From Halobacillus halophilus DSM 2266 (lineage in GTDB: Bacteria; Bacillota; Bacilli; Bacillales; Halobacillaceae): DNA of 64,000 bases. The stretch is taken from NCBI RefSeq assembly GCF_000284515.1, contig NC_017668.1, positions 2,356,001-2,420,000 on the forward strand. The letters run 5' to 3'. The translations under genes were made by a program, and so were the position numbers. The notes under the pieces are model-generated. The model saw only the letters and a program-made list of their open reading frames with translations. It did no database searches and was not told where the DNA came from. Positions 17,275 to 26,897 of this stretch are shown here, one piece after another (position 1 is the first letter of the stretch; each line of letters begins with the position of its first letter).

Positions 17275-18072
17275 AGGCACGGTTAAACTTCCGTATTGAT
17301 TTTAAAGTAAAGCACCCGTTTGTTTAATACTTGGTTTCGAGATATTGGTTATGCGGAATGTCCTCCGGGGGACGATTTCGCTTTCCGGCCATGCGGGATC
17401 TCACCGATCATGTTCATGAGGCCACTGAAAAACCCCTTTCTACCCAGGGGAGTTGTTGACGTTTGGTGTTGCTTCTCACGACTCGCTTGTCGGTGGATGC
17501 TTGCCGCGGGCACGGCCTCAGCTAACTTGGTCAAGAAGACCGCTTGACCAAGTGGATCTTCGGCTCGCGCTGTTCCCGCAGGCGTCACCACCGAACGCTC
17601 ATCGTGGAAGCAACGAAGATCCATCTAAAAAGAGGGGTATTCTGGAACTTATAAAAGTAAAAGAAAAGCGTGCTGGAGCTGGATAGAACTCCATGACGTT
17701 TAGGAATTGATGTATTATTCCCTCCTTATGAAGTGTAAGAACCGGAGAAGGAGCTAGGCGAGATCCCGCGCGAGGAAGCTTCTGGTAAAAGGAGGATCGA
17801 CTAAGGTCGCCACGTCCTGCGGCAACGTCGATCGACCCTACGTCGTGTATGGCCTCAAATGTGGAATCGCCCCGAAAGACACGACCAGCATAAGCCGAGC
17901 ATCAAAAGGACGGTGGTCTTTCCGTCCGTTGATGCTCGGCTTATGTCTCGAGGGTCTGGGTGATGGAACAAGACGAGTTATTTCCCCACCAGCCCTTCTC
18001 CAAATATCGTAATGGACCCAAATTATCTAGAAACTGAGTCTTCAAGTAACCAGCCCTATTGCGTAATAAGCC
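17275..18072 (+). repeat. Palindromic intergenic repeat family, copy B
   Basis: A roughly 800-base GC-richer block. It begins with GGTTAAACTTCCGTATTG and GGTTTCGAGATATTGG (17333-17348) and ends with the inverse CTAGAAACTGAGTCTTCAA (about 18028-18044). Inside are GGGGGACGATTTCGCTTTCC, GCGGGATCTCACC, GGAGCTAGGCGAGATCCCGC, TCAAATGTGGAATC and a 57-base perfect-arm hairpin at 17889-17945. An extra 11-bp hairpin lies at 17525-17553. Open frames inside it are by-products of its GC-rich symmetry. No transposase is present, so it behaves like a non-autonomous or structured repeat. Confidence 0.85.
17889..17945. repeat. Perfect 17-bp inverted repeat inside copy B
   Basis: CATAAGCCGAGCATCAA and its exact inverse frame a smaller AGGACGG/CCGTCC stem. 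The same 57-base structure sits at 53301-53357 in copy D with two arm mismatches. Confidence 0.9.
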
Positions 18073-18166
18073 TCTTGTGAAAAATCAACAATAACCTTTA
18101 ACAGAGCTAAAAAAATGAACAAGAACCTTTGTCAGACTAAGGCACTTGTTCATCTTAATATAAAAT

Positions 18167-18535
18167 TTATATACGATTTTCATTAAACCAGTATGACTTA
18201 ATTTCCTGGTCAGGATGATACTCAATTACTTCCACATTCATCTGATTTTTCTTATCATCTTCAGGTTCTCCTTTTATCTTGTATTTAAAGTTGAGGGCCT
18301 GGTCTTTATCAGGTAAGTAATATACTTGATCAAATTCTACTGTTTCTCCATTGTGCACTACAATAAACGCGTAATGTTTATCCCCTTCTTCAAATACCCC
18401 TTTTCCTCCTACCATCAGCTTTTGTTGTGCCAATAGTCCAGGAAGTTCTTCAACATTTTCAAAGGTTACTTCTTCTCTTCCGCATCCGGATAGTAAACTG
18501 ATCATAAGGATGGAAAGTATAATTTTAACTTTCAT
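18167..18535 (-). CDS. Small hypothetical lipoprotein
   Basis: A 122-residue secreted lipoprotein: signal peptide MKVKIILSILMISLLSGCG with lipobox LLSGC (Cys18), then a beta-rich domain (KHYAFIVVHNGETVEFDQVYYL) and a charged end. The start at 18535 follows AAGAGGAATCGAA; the longer frame to 18664 overlaps the divergent L,D-transpeptidase start. I do not recognise the domain. Confidence 0.75.
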   Translation of the reverse strand: MKVKIILSILMISLLSGCGREEVTFENVEELPGLLAQQKLMVGGKGVFEEGDKHYAFIVVHNGETVEFDQVYYLPDKDQALNFKYKIKGEPEDDKKNQMNVEVIEYHPDQEIKSYWFNENRI

Positions 18536-18633
18536 TTCGATTCCTCTTCTTCCTATTTTAGATTGGAGAATAATGTCCACACCTTTCCTCATATATCTTT
18601 TAGGGATACCTAAAACAAGGGGAGGCTTTTCTA

Positions 18634-19128
18634 TTGATTCATTATGTAAAAAAAGGCGAAACACTAACTCAGATATCCAGAGATTACCGAAAACCTTTAA
18701 TGGAAATTATCAAAGCCAACCCGACCATAAACCCAAATATAATTGTACCCGGCCAGCCTATCGTCATCCCGGGTTTTCCCAGTACAGCAAGCATCCCCTA
18801 CAGCATCGATATTTCACTCAACAACCGTAAACTCACGCTAATAAGAAATGGGGTCAAGCAAAAGGAGTATCCCATTGCTGTTGGCCGAATGCTGCAAGGC
18901 ACACCGACAGGCAGCTTTATTATTATTAACAAAGCTGCCAATCCAGGAGGTCCATTTGGTACTCTCTGGATGAGTTTATCAAAAGAACATTATGGCATTC
19001 ATGGGACAAATAATCCCAGCTCGATCGGCAAAGCCGTTTCGAAGGGCTGTGTTCGTATGTACAATCGGGATGTAGAAGAATTGGCCAGTATCATCCCTAT
19101 AGGGACTCCAGTTCTTATCCACCGTTAA
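18634..19128 (+). CDS. L,D-transpeptidase with N-terminal LysM domain
   Basis: A 164-residue protein. Residues 1-46 form a LysM peptidoglycan-binding repeat ([20 protein letters not shown]), and 55-164 a YkuD catalytic domain with His123 in GIHGTN and the nucleophile Cys139 in SKGCVRMYN. No signal peptide is seen, as in B. subtilis YkuD, a spore-associated enzyme of the same plan. It would form 3-3 crosslinks or attach proteins to peptidoglycan. TTG start after GGGGAGG. Divergent from the lipoprotein gene. Confidence 0.93.
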   Translation: MIHYVKKGETLTQISRDYRKPLMEIIKANPTINPNIIVPGQPIVIPGFPSTASIPYSIDISLNNRKLTLIRNGVKQKEYPIAVGRMLQGTPTGSFIIINKAANPGGPFGTLWMSLSKEHYGIHGTNNPSSIGKAVSKGCVRMYNRDVEELASIIPIGTPVLIHR

Positions 19129-19266
19129 ATCATCATTTTAACCCCAAAGACATGATAGTGAAAAATTTCATGCTTTTCTTTCCTAAAAAATCCCCCATGA
19201 AGGAGAGACTCCTCTCTAACATGGAATCTCTCTAATTGCCTAGTTCTATACAATATAATTATAAGA

Positions 19267-19923
19267 CTAATTAACTTCACTGGTACTAATAATCTCAATG
19301 TTATTTAAAGCTTGAGAAGCTAAACGGTCCGCTTCTCGGTTATCTTTCCTAGAAATTAAGTGATACTGAGGTTGAATTCCTAATTGAATAAGCTTTTCGT
19401 CAATTCGATCCGCCCATTTAGCCAGTGATTCTTCCAGACATGGCCACTCTCCAATCAATTGATTGATAACGACTTGAGAATCACCAATAAATTTTACGGG
19501 CAAATGATGTACCCCTAATAAATCCAGTTCAAGTAATGCGTTATGAAGCGCAGCATACTCTGCTTCATTATTCGTGTCAAGTTCATGTACTAAAACATTT
19601 TTTCTAAGGCGAAAAGATTTGCCATTTTGATCATAGTAGATGGCGCAGCCAAGCCCTGAATTCTTAGTTCCCAAATCAAAACCCCCGTCAAAATATACTT
19701 TTACATTATGGGGCTCCGTCTGAATTCCTATCATATACTCCTTCAATTCTTTTAATGTCCATTCCGTGTTGTAGCTATCTAGAAAAGCTATCGACTTTGC
19801 CCGCTTTGTCTTTAACATATCCTCTGCAATCAGGATGGCTTGTGAAGCATGTAATCCATCCGAAGTAAAGTTTGCCTGCGGACCTTTTGGAACGTGGTAT
19901 ACTATTTCCATTCTTACATCCAT
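19267..19923 (-). CDS. RNase HI-like (reverse transcriptase-like) protein
   Basis: A 218-residue protein. The N-terminal ~70 residues are a separate region; then the RNase H fold follows with the acidic set: Asp in VYFDGGFDLG, Glu in TNNEAEYAAL, Asp in FIGDSQVVINQL and Asp in DNREADRLASQA. It should cleave RNA in RNA/DNA hybrids or act as a related nuclease, like B. subtilis YpeP. ATG follows GGGG with seven-base spacing. Single-gene unit. Confidence 0.85.
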   Translation of the reverse strand: MDVRMEIVYHVPKGPQANFTSDGLHASQAILIAEDMLKTKRAKSIAFLDSYNTEWTLKELKEYMIGIQTEPHNVKVYFDGGFDLGTKNSGLGCAIYYDQNGKSFRLRKNVLVHELDTNNEAEYAALHNALLELDLLGVHHLPVKFIGDSQVVINQLIGEWPCLEESLAKWADRIDEKLIQLGIQPQYHLISRKDNREADRLASQALNNIEIISTSEVN

Positions 19924-20115
19924 GAGATGACCCCTTTGCTTTAGATATCTCTTTATTATGTTCCAAAACTTTTCTTTACACTATAAGAGTGATAAGAGTG
20001 CCCTCTCCAATAGACTAATTCGCTTTAGTGGAAACAGATTTTTTAGTTAAACAAGCAGCTATTTAACTTGTTTTTTATCTACTATGCTAACTTATATTAA
20101 TAAGAGTGAGTAAGA

Positions 20116-20142
20116 AACGCATAGACTAAGTCTATGCGTTTC
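20116..20142. terminator. Palindromic bidirectional terminator
   Basis: AAACGCATAGACT pairs exactly with AGTCTATGCGTTT, just downstream of the TspO-like gene on the minus strand. Confidence 0.7.
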
Positions 20143-20158
20143 TTTGACCTAATATCAT

Positions 20159-20940
20159 TCAGCTAAAACTCCTAATCCAAGTGTTGTTTACAATTTCTTT
20201 ATAAAGCAGTACCACAGTGGCGGCGATAGTAAAAATCGTTAAAGGTAATGCGGCCGGTCCACTCTGCAAAGTTCCTATAATAATCGCAATAAATGCCCAG
20301 GTTAATGTTAAGAAATAAGGCAGGCTGAATTTCATTTCCATTAAGAAATAATGAGCAGTGAAGGCTGCTAAAGACAGAACAAGTAACTGCCTCGACAACC
20401 CTAAAAAGTTACTCAGTGGCAAACCATAATAATGAAGGGCAGAGGCTAAATTAGCGAAAACGGCTACTGTCGTCCAGCCAAAATATAAGGCAAACGTAAG
20501 AAGGACAATTACTTTCTCAAAAAAATTTTAAAAGAGACTGAAAGAAGCTCACGGAATACGATTCTAAGCGCAACTCCCATTGCCATAAAAATTAATACGG
20601 TGGTAGGAAGCCATACATTCAATGCAGCCATAATCCATAAATCAAAGCCTAAAAATATGAGAATAGATTGGAAGGAAATCTTATCCAAATATTTATAGTT
20701 ATAAGTGAATGGTAAGAGCTGATAAATACCATAGATGATCGTACCTGTCACGATGATCGACCAAATAAGGAAGGCGTAGTCTGCTGGGATAATAAAAGGA
20801 TCGCTTCCAGATTCCTCAAAAAGCGGACCGAAACGTTGAGCAATTATTACTGTTATGGGCTGGGATAATGCTGTCAGCAGTACAATACTACGTTTAATGA
20901 TTTTCCATTTATCTTTCAGCCAATGCCACAGCCTCTTCAC
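20159..20940 (-). pseudogene. TspO-like membrane protein interrupted by a one-base frameshift
   Basis: Two frames make one membrane protein of about 260 residues. The first, from ATG 20940, contains FIIPADYAFLIWSIIVTGTI and YGIYQLLPF, typical of the tryptophan-rich sensory (TspO/MBR-like) proteins of Bacilli, and stops at 20509. The continuation is in another frame (FEKVIVLLTFALYFGWTTVA and so on to IRSFS). Adding one base to the A7 run at 20519-20525 restores the whole reading. The gene is either broken or subject to a sequencing or slippage error. Ligand and role are unknown. Confidence 0.82.
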
Positions 20941-21069
20941 CTATCTTCCATCCTCGTTTACCTACTTTATATGATTATATCCTCTTCTTAACAACAAATA
21001 AATGGCAAGCATCTAATCTATTCCTATACAATTCAAAGTGAACCCAATTTTAGAACAATAATTTTAAAA

Positions 21070-21099
21070 AAGCGCCTGCTCTGTGAGCAGGCGCTTCTA
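21070..21099 (-). terminator. Terminator of the LLM oxidoreductase gene
   Basis: AGCGCCTGCT/AGCAGGCGCT stem with a T-rich tail on the minus strand. Confidence 0.85.
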
Positions 21100-21102
21100 G
21101 TC

Positions 21103-22137
21103 CTAAGAATCTTCTTTAAATAGTTCAGCTACAATTTCATAGGATCGAATTCTTGCTTCGTGGTCGTAAATCTGAGAAATGACCATCAATTCATCAGCCT
21201 GTGTTTTATCAATAAAACTTTGAAGTTGTTCTCGAACGGATTCCTTACTTCCAATGATTGAAGATCCTAATTGCTGTCGAAGAGCCATTATTTCTCTTTC
21301 AGACGCCACTTCCTCAATACTTTCAACAGGCGGCTGCAGCGGTAGTTCCGTATTCCGGATCAGATTTAAAAACTGTTGATATAAGGAGGTAGCTAAACGT
21401 TCTGCTTCTTCATCTGTATCTGCAGCTACAATGTTAACTCCGAGCATCGCATGAGGACTCTCCATAGATTCTGAGGGTTGGAATTGACTGCGGTAAAGAT
21501 CAAGAGCAGCCAGTGTATTGTTAGGTGAAAAATGACTAGCGTAAGCAAAAGGGAGACCAAGCTGTGCTGATAATTGGGCACTAAATCCACTAGAGCCAAG
21601 CAGCCATACAGGTATGTTTAAACCGGTACCTGGTATAGCACGGACCTTCTGTTTACCAGAACTTAAAGAAGGATCAAAATACGTGCGAAGTTCATTCAAC
21701 AATCTTGGAAAATCCTGCCCATCACTCTGCAGTTCTCTCCTCAAAGCCTGAGCTGTTACTCCATCAGTACCAGGAGCTCGTCCCAGACCTAGATCAATCC
21801 TTCCCGGATATAATGTTTCAAGAGTTCCAAATTGTTCCGCAACAACTAAAGGAGCATGATTAGGGAGCATAATTCCACCGGAACCTACTCTAATTGAATT
21901 TGTATTACCAGCTACGTGGCCTATTAATAATGAGGTCGCCGAGCTCGCGATAAAAGGCATATTATGGTGTTCAGCCAACCAGTAACGATTATATCCCCAT
22001 GCTTCCACATGCTGTGCCAGATCAATTGTATTTTGAAAAGAAACAGCCACTGAGCCCCCTTCTGTAATAGGAGATAAATCCAATACAGAAAAAGGAATAG
22101 ATTGAATTTTCTTTTGTATATTAGACATAAACTTCAT
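21103..22137 (-). CDS. LLM-class flavin-dependent oxidoreductase
   Basis: A 344-residue luciferase-like monooxygenase of the MsnO8/YwcH type: [12 protein letters not shown] near the N-terminus, [40 protein letters not shown], and [15 protein letters not shown]. These FMN(H2)-dependent enzymes oxidise small organic substrates; the substrate here is unknown. The ATG nine bases inside (22128) is an equally good start given AAAGAAG upstream. Single-gene unit. Confidence 0.9.
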   Translation of the reverse strand: MKFMSNIQKKIQSIPFSVLDLSPITEGGSVAVSFQNTIDLAQHVEAWGYNRYWLAEHHNMPFIASSATSLLIGHVAGNTNSIRVGSGGIMLPNHAPLVVAEQFGTLETLYPGRIDLGLGRAPGTDGVTAQALRRELQSDGQDFPRLLNELRTYFDPSLSSGKQKVRAIPGTGLNIPVWLLGSSGFSAQLSAQLGLPFAYASHFSPNNTLAALDLYRSQFQPSESMESPHAMLGVNIVAADTDEEAERLATSLYQQFLNLIRNTELPLQPPVESIEEVASEREIMALRQQLGSSIIGSKESVREQLQSFIDKTQADELMVISQIYDHEARIRSYEIVAELFKEDS

Positions 22138-22449
22138 CTTCTTTCTTTTAAATTAATTACAGTAAATCCAATACTAGAAGCGTATCAGGGACATTTATTT
22201 TTTCAAAATAAAACGATTCCGAAATATATTATTAGATGGTAATTCTGATTTCCCACTGATTACTCAACTACTACTATTACAATATAATTATAAGTTTAGT
22301 TTAGTTTTTTGAATTTAATGTTTATTCTGAATATGAAAGGGTATCAGTTGGAGCACAAGAAGATTTATTTATTGAAATATTATTCTTGGCTAATGAATGA
22401 CCCCGATGAAGCACACCATGAATCAATATTTTAGAAGGAGTGTTTAATT
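22138..22449. other. Divergent promoter region of the LLM and ectD genes
   Basis: AT-rich 312 bases. A 33-codon frame at 22333-22434 (MKGYQLEHKK...) ends five bases before the ectD ribosome site but has no ribosome site of its own. No recognisable operator was found. Confidence 0.4.
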
Positions 22450-23343
22450 GTGGAAGATCTTTATCCATCCAGGTACAGTAGTGAACCCGAAATTGTAAAA
22501 AGGAAGGATCCTGTTATTCATGCTGATCGTTCAAAAGACCATGAGTCACCCTTGTCGACCGAACAACTTGATTTCTATGAACAAAATGGGTTTCTTCAAA
22601 TAGAGAACTTCTTTTCTGAACAGGAAGTTTCTGAAATGCAAAAAGCAATATTTGAGCTGCAGAATTCTAATCAGGACAGTGAATCGGATATGATTATCCG
22701 CGAGCCGGAAGGAAACGAAATTCGTTCTATTTTTAAAGTTCACGATAGTGATGAGTATTTTAAAAAAGTAGCTAATGATCAGAGAATATTAGACATTGTG
22801 AACCATTTACTCGGAAGTGAAGTTTATATTCATCAGTCACGAATTAATTACAAGCCTGGATTTACCGGCAAAGAATTTGATTGGCACTCTGACTTTGAAA
22901 CGTGGCATGTAGAAGACGGCATGCCAAGAATGAGAGCCGTAAGTTTATCGATTGCATTATCAGATAACTACACATTTAATGGTCCACTTATGCTTGTACC
23001 AGGTTCTCAAAATTACTATGTGAAATGTGTCGGTGAGACTCCTGAAGATAATTACAAGGAATCTCTAAAAAGACAGAAGTTAGGAGTACCTGATCAGGAA
23101 AGCATGAGATGGCTCGCCGATCAAGGAGGAATTTCTGTTCCAACAGGTAAAGCCGGAGCTATAACGCTGTTTGAATCCAATACTATGCATGGTTCAAACG
23201 GAAATATAACACCCTACCCTAGAAATAACATGTTCATGGTTTATAACAGTGTAGAAAATCAGCTGGTTGAACCTTTCTCCGGGAATCAGGCACGTCCTGA
23301 TTTTATCGCCGAGCGTAACCCTAAACTAAAAGTAAACAAATAA
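22450..23343 (+). CDS. ectD: Ectoine hydroxylase
   Basis: A 297-residue Fe(II)/2-oxoglutarate dioxygenase that converts ectoine to 5-hydroxyectoine, a compatible solute. The EctD signature [20 protein letters not shown] is present with iron ligands His146, Asp148 and His247, matching the known enzymes in position. Start is GTG after GAAGGAG. ectABC are not adjacent, so ectoine must be made elsewhere or imported; isolated ectD is known in halophilic Bacillaceae. It marks the host as salt-adapted. Confidence 0.95.
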   Translation: MEDLYPSRYSSEPEIVKRKDPVIHADRSKDHESPLSTEQLDFYEQNGFLQIENFFSEQEVSEMQKAIFELQNSNQDSESDMIIREPEGNEIRSIFKVHDSDEYFKKVANDQRILDIVNHLLGSEVYIHQSRINYKPGFTGKEFDWHSDFETWHVEDGMPRMRAVSLSIALSDNYTFNGPLMLVPGSQNYYVKCVGETPEDNYKESLKRQKLGVPDQESMRWLADQGGISVPTGKAGAITLFESNTMHGSNGNITPYPRNNMFMVYNSVENQLVEPFSGNQARPDFIAERNPKLKVNK

Positions 23344-23346
23344 AAT

Positions 23347-23378
23347 AAAGCGCCAAGCCTTTAAAGGCTTGGCGCTTT
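23347..23378. terminator. Terminator of ectD
   Basis: Perfect inverted repeat AAAGCGCCAAGCC/GGCTTGGCGCTTT immediately after the stop. Confidence 0.9.
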
Positions 23379-23522
23379 ATTTAGTTCTAGGAAAGGTTTT
23401 TATACGTTGTAAAAGGTCCCCACTTACTATTTATCTATGATCCTTCCCACGCACAGAATAGAAGGGAATGAACATTTTAGCGGCCAGCAATAGAAACAAA
23501 ATTTAACACATACCGCTGAACG

Positions 23523-23768
23523 TTAAATTAAATTAAATAAGTCTCTTATTACTATGGAGAAGCCAATGACAAAAGTAAGCAGATAAATAAAACCTTCACT
23601 ACGATGTTTAGCTTTAACATTTTCAAATCCGAACAGTAAGAAAACAACAGGTAAAAAATAAAAAATGAAGTTCGGAAGTGGATCAAAGTTTTCATTCATT
23701 AATCGGTAGCTAAATAAAAATATAGAAATAATCGCTAATAGGAGAGTTATTTTCCGAAACAAGCTCAC
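23523..23768 (-). CDS. Small membrane protein (DUF3953-like)
   Basis: An 81-residue protein with three hydrophobic helices (ITLLLAIISIFLFSYRLM, FIFYFLPVVFLLFGFENV, GFIYLLTFVIGFSIVI). The layout, with LFGFENVK between helices two and three, resembles DUF3953 proteins. GTG at 23768 is chosen as the start because GGGGGCGAGG precedes it. Function unknown. Confidence 0.6.
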   Translation of the reverse strand: MSLFRKITLLLAIISIFLFSYRLMNENFDPLPNFIFYFLPVVFLLFGFENVKAKHRSEGFIYLLTFVIGFSIVIRDLFNLI

Positions 23769-24008
23769 ATTCCTCGCCCCCTTCAAAATAATTTGCGGTC
23801 TGCCACAATTGGGTGATTTTTCAAAAAAACCACCTATCTTATTGTATAATAAGTTCCACTTGATATTGGATATTAAACCCTACGACAGTATAAAACCTAA
23901 AAAAGACTGCTCCTTTGTTCACCAAGAAGAATCTCTACTATCACTTTCTTCTCATCCCCTTTATAATGATAGGGGTATGAATTATATAGAAGGAAATAGG
24001 TGTTTCAC

Positions 24009-25565
24009 ATGAGTTTACTTACAGTAAAAGAATTAAGTCACGGTTTCGGAGACCGCGCTATCTTTGAAAATGTATCTTTTCGTCTATTAAGAGGCGAACA
24101 TATAGGTTTAATTGGTGCTAATGGTGAAGGTAAATCAACCTTTATGAACATGATTACTGGTAAGGTAGAGCCTGATGCCGGTAAAATCATTTGGTCTAAA
24201 AACATTCGAATAGGTTATTTGGATCAACACGCAGATCTACAGCAAGGTATGTCAATAAGAGATGTCTTGAGAACTGCATTCCAATATCTGTTTGATATGG
24301 AAAGTGAAATGAATCATCTGTTTGGAAAGATGGGTGAAGTGGATCCCGAAGAACTGGAAAACCTTCTTGAAGAAACCGGGCGGCTGCAAGACACATTGAC
24401 TAACAATGATTTTTATACGATCGATGCAAAAGTTGACGAAGTTGCTAATGGACTTGGACTTGATGAAATCGGGCTTGAGCGCGATGTTACAGACCTAAGC
24501 GGTGGACAGCGTACAAAAGTATTACTTGCCAAACTGCTTTTGGAGAAACCCGATATATTATTATTAGACGAGCCAACAAACTATCTCGATGTTGAACATA
24601 TAGAGTGGCTGAAAAAATACCTCCTGGAATATGAGAATGCATTTATTCTTATTTCCCATGATATTCCATTTTTGAATAGTGTCGTAAACATCATTTATCA
24701 CGTGGAAAATCAGGAATTAACTCGGTACCCGGGCGACTACAATGAATTTTTAAAAGTGTACGACATGAAAAAGCAACAGCTTGAAGCCGCTTATAAAAAG
24801 CAGCAAAAAGAAATTGCTAACCTAAAAGACTTTGTAGCGCGTAATAAAGCTAATGCTGCGACGAGTAAAATGGCAATGTCCCGACAGAAGAAACTTGATA
24901 AAATGGACGTCATCGAACTTGATTCCGAAAAACCAAAACCCCAGTTTAACTTTAAACAAGCTCGAACTCCAGGGAAATATTTGTTTGAGACTAATGATCT
25001 TGTCATCGGGTATGACGAACCTCTCTCCAGACCTCTCAACTTATCTATGGAACGCGGGGAGAAAATTGCATTATCTGGAGCGAACGGAATTGGTAAAACT
25101 ACACTATTAAAAAGCATTCTTGGGGAAATACAGCCGGTTGAAGGCTCCGTTCAATTAGGAGATCATCTTCATATTGGTTATTTTGAACAAGAATTAAAAG
25201 AAACAAGCAAAAACACGTGTATTGAAGAAATTTGGGAGGAATTTAGACATTTTACCCAATATGAAGTACGTGCTTCCCTTGCAAAATGCGGCTTAACAAA
25301 AAAGCATATTGAAAGTAAAGTGCAAGTACTAAGTGGCGGGGAAAAAGCAAAAGTACGTCTATGTAAATTAATTAACAAAGAAACAAACCTTCTTGTACTC
25401 GATGAACCTACCAACCACTTAGATGTAGATGCGAAAGCAGAATTGAAGAGAGCCTTACAGGATTATAAAGGAAGTGTCCTGCTTATTTCTCATGAACCAG
25501 ATTTCTATATGGATGTTGTTACAGACGTATGGAATTGTGAAGATTGGACTACAAAAGTTTTCTAA
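24009..25565 (+). CDS. ABC-F family ATPase
   Basis: A 518-residue protein with two ABC domains joined by a charged linker and no membrane region. Domain 1 has Walker A GANGEGKS, signature LSGGQRTK and LLLDEPTNYLD; domain 2 has GANGIGKTT, LSGGEKAK and LVLDEPTNHLD. ABC-F proteins act on the ribosome, in translation or antibiotic protection. Sequence and C-terminal WNCEDWTTKVF suggest the YfmM group, for which a housekeeping translation role is likelier than resistance. ATG at 24009 follows TAGGTG; a GTG nine bases upstream is possible. Confidence 0.93.
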   Translation: MSLLTVKELSHGFGDRAIFENVSFRLLRGEHIGLIGANGEGKSTFMNMITGKVEPDAGKIIWSKNIRIGYLDQHADLQQGMSIRDVLRTAFQYLFDMESEMNHLFGKMGEVDPEELENLLEETGRLQDTLTNNDFYTIDAKVDEVANGLGLDEIGLERDVTDLSGGQRTKVLLAKLLLEKPDILLLDEPTNYLDVEHIEWLKKYLLEYENAFILISHDIPFLNSVVNIIYHVENQELTRYPGDYNEFLKVYDMKKQQLEAAYKKQQKEIANLKDFVARNKANAATSKMAMSRQKKLDKMDVIELDSEKPKPQFNFKQARTPGKYLFETNDLVIGYDEPLSRPLNLSMERGEKIALSGANGIGKTTLLKSILGEIQPVEGSVQLGDHLHIGYFEQELKETSKNTCIEEIWEEFRHFTQYEVRASLAKCGLTKKHIESKVQVLSGGEKAKVRLCKLINKETNLLVLDEPTNHLDVDAKAELKRALQDYKGSVLLISHEPDFYMDVVTDVWNCEDWTTKVF

Positions 25566-25575
25566 TTGTACATTT

Positions 25576-25610
25576 AAACGTCCAGAACATGGTACATGTT
25601 CTGGACGTTT
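25576..25610. terminator. Bidirectional terminator
   Basis: AAACGTCCAGAACATG pairs exactly with CATGTTCTGGACGTTT between the convergent ABC-F and GNAT genes. Confidence 0.9.
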
Positions 25611-25617
25611 GTTATTC

Positions 25618-26520
25618 TCATTTGAGATTTCTCTTTGCGAGCTTAAAATAATCCATTGTAGAGGTTTCTTCAAATCCGCAAGTCTGATAAAGACTTAAAG
25701 CATTCCTATTTTTCACTGCCACTTGAAGCTTAATATCATGGACTTTTATTTCATCCAGTTTCTCTATAGATCTTAATAAAATTTCTCTTCCATACCCCCT
25801 GCCCCGATACTCTGGTAGTACTCCTAAACCATAAATTGCACCGGTGCTGCCTTCCCTATTCAAGTGCACTTTCCCTATACATGATTGCTCAAGCTCAGCC
25901 ATATAAATATCAATCCCACGCTTAGCCTCTTCTTCTGGAAGAGTGAGTTCAGTACTCGGATCAGTTTGAAAGAAAATGTAATTTTGTCTCGCAATTTCTT
26001 CTGCGTCCTTATTCATTGCTTTTCTAAGGGAAATCTGCCTTGAAACCGTCTTCTCTACTGACTCATTCATCAGAAACATTTCGTATTCAGACTTCTCATA
26101 GTGAGCCCCAGTAGATTTAATAAATGCGTGACCTGAGCGCGAACGGTGATCAGATAGTAATAACATATCTTCAGATGACCTTCTGAGCCACTCACCTTCG
26201 ACCAATCCATATAGTCGGCTGAAGACTCCCCTTCTTCTGTAATCCGGGTGCACCATTCCATTTACTTCCATCACTTCAGCCCCGAATTGACATATACCGA
26301 TGTACCCTATAAGCATTTCTCCCTCATAAAACATAAATTCATTGGACTTATTTATATCTTTCATTTCATGAAAAGAATGACTTAGTTTATAATCAAGTTC
26401 CAGTTTGAGCGATAGATTATCATGTGCTATGCAGGCTTCCATTAGCTTTGTAACTCTTTTATAATCGTCATAACTCGGGAATTCTTTAATGACTATACTG
26501 GGTCTTTTAATTGGAACCAT
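25618..26520 (-). CDS. Tandem-GNAT acetyltransferase
   Basis: A 300-residue protein with two GNAT folds. The N-terminal one has VNGMVHPDYRRRGVFSRLYG, and the C-terminal one YGLGVLPEYRGRGYGREILL followed by LQVAVKNRNALSLYQTCGF. Both keep the acetyl-CoA R/Q-x-x-G-x-G/A loop (RRRGVF, RGRGYG). Substrate unknown. AAAGGAGATG precedes the ATG. Confidence 0.88.
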   Translation of the reverse strand: MVPIKRPSIVIKEFPSYDDYKRVTKLMEACIAHDNLSLKLELDYKLSHSFHEMKDINKSNEFMFYEGEMLIGYIGICQFGAEVMEVNGMVHPDYRRRGVFSRLYGLVEGEWLRRSSEDMLLLSDHRSRSGHAFIKSTGAHYEKSEYEMFLMNESVEKTVSRQISLRKAMNKDAEEIARQNYIFFQTDPSTELTLPEEEAKRGIDIYMAELEQSCIGKVHLNREGSTGAIYGLGVLPEYRGRGYGREILLRSIEKLDEIKVHDIKLQVAVKNRNALSLYQTCGFEETSTMDYFKLAKRNLK

Positions 26521-26897
26521 AAATTCTCATCTCCTTTTTAAGATCTTTAGTTATAGAATTATAGTCAAGAAAACCTGAAGCGCTTGCCCCGAGGTAGATG
26601 GGATATAATGTCGTAAATTATCTAGTGATATTTATTCTTCTGGTTAGGAAATCAGTCCATCTTTCTTATTAAAATGAGATCTTATATACCCTTTGAGATT
26701 ATGCTCCAAAAAAAGAACGCTTATATTAAAAGAGTACCTTTAATATAAGCGTTAACTTAACTTATTTTCAATATAAGTTATCCACCTCACCAGCTGCCAG
26801 GGAGTATTCCATAAGAAAAATCATCCCACTATCATTTCCCGGAAACATTTCAACTAACAACGAAAGATTTAACACTATTCAGATTGGGATAAAACAT
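26521..26897. other. Gene-free interval with perfect hairpin
   Basis: About 380 bases without a gene. At 26716-26753 AACGCTTATATTAAA is matched by its exact inverse around an eight-base loop. It lacks a clear T-run, so terminator function is uncertain. Confidence 0.5.

Noticed and set aside
17349-17624. Open frames inside repeat copy B (both strands)
   Set aside because: They arise from the GC-rich symmetric repeat; no protein motifs, no ribosome sites, and similar frames appear in copy D.
22333-22434. 33-codon frame directly upstream of ectD, considered as a leader peptide
   Set aside because: No ribosome site, no attenuator-like hairpin after it, and no repeated regulatory codons.
23809-24012. 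67-codon frame before the ABC-F gene, considered as an antibiotic-sensing leader
   Set aside because: It spans the likely promoter (-10 TATAAT near 23844) and overlaps the start of the main gene; no terminator/antiterminator pair seen.
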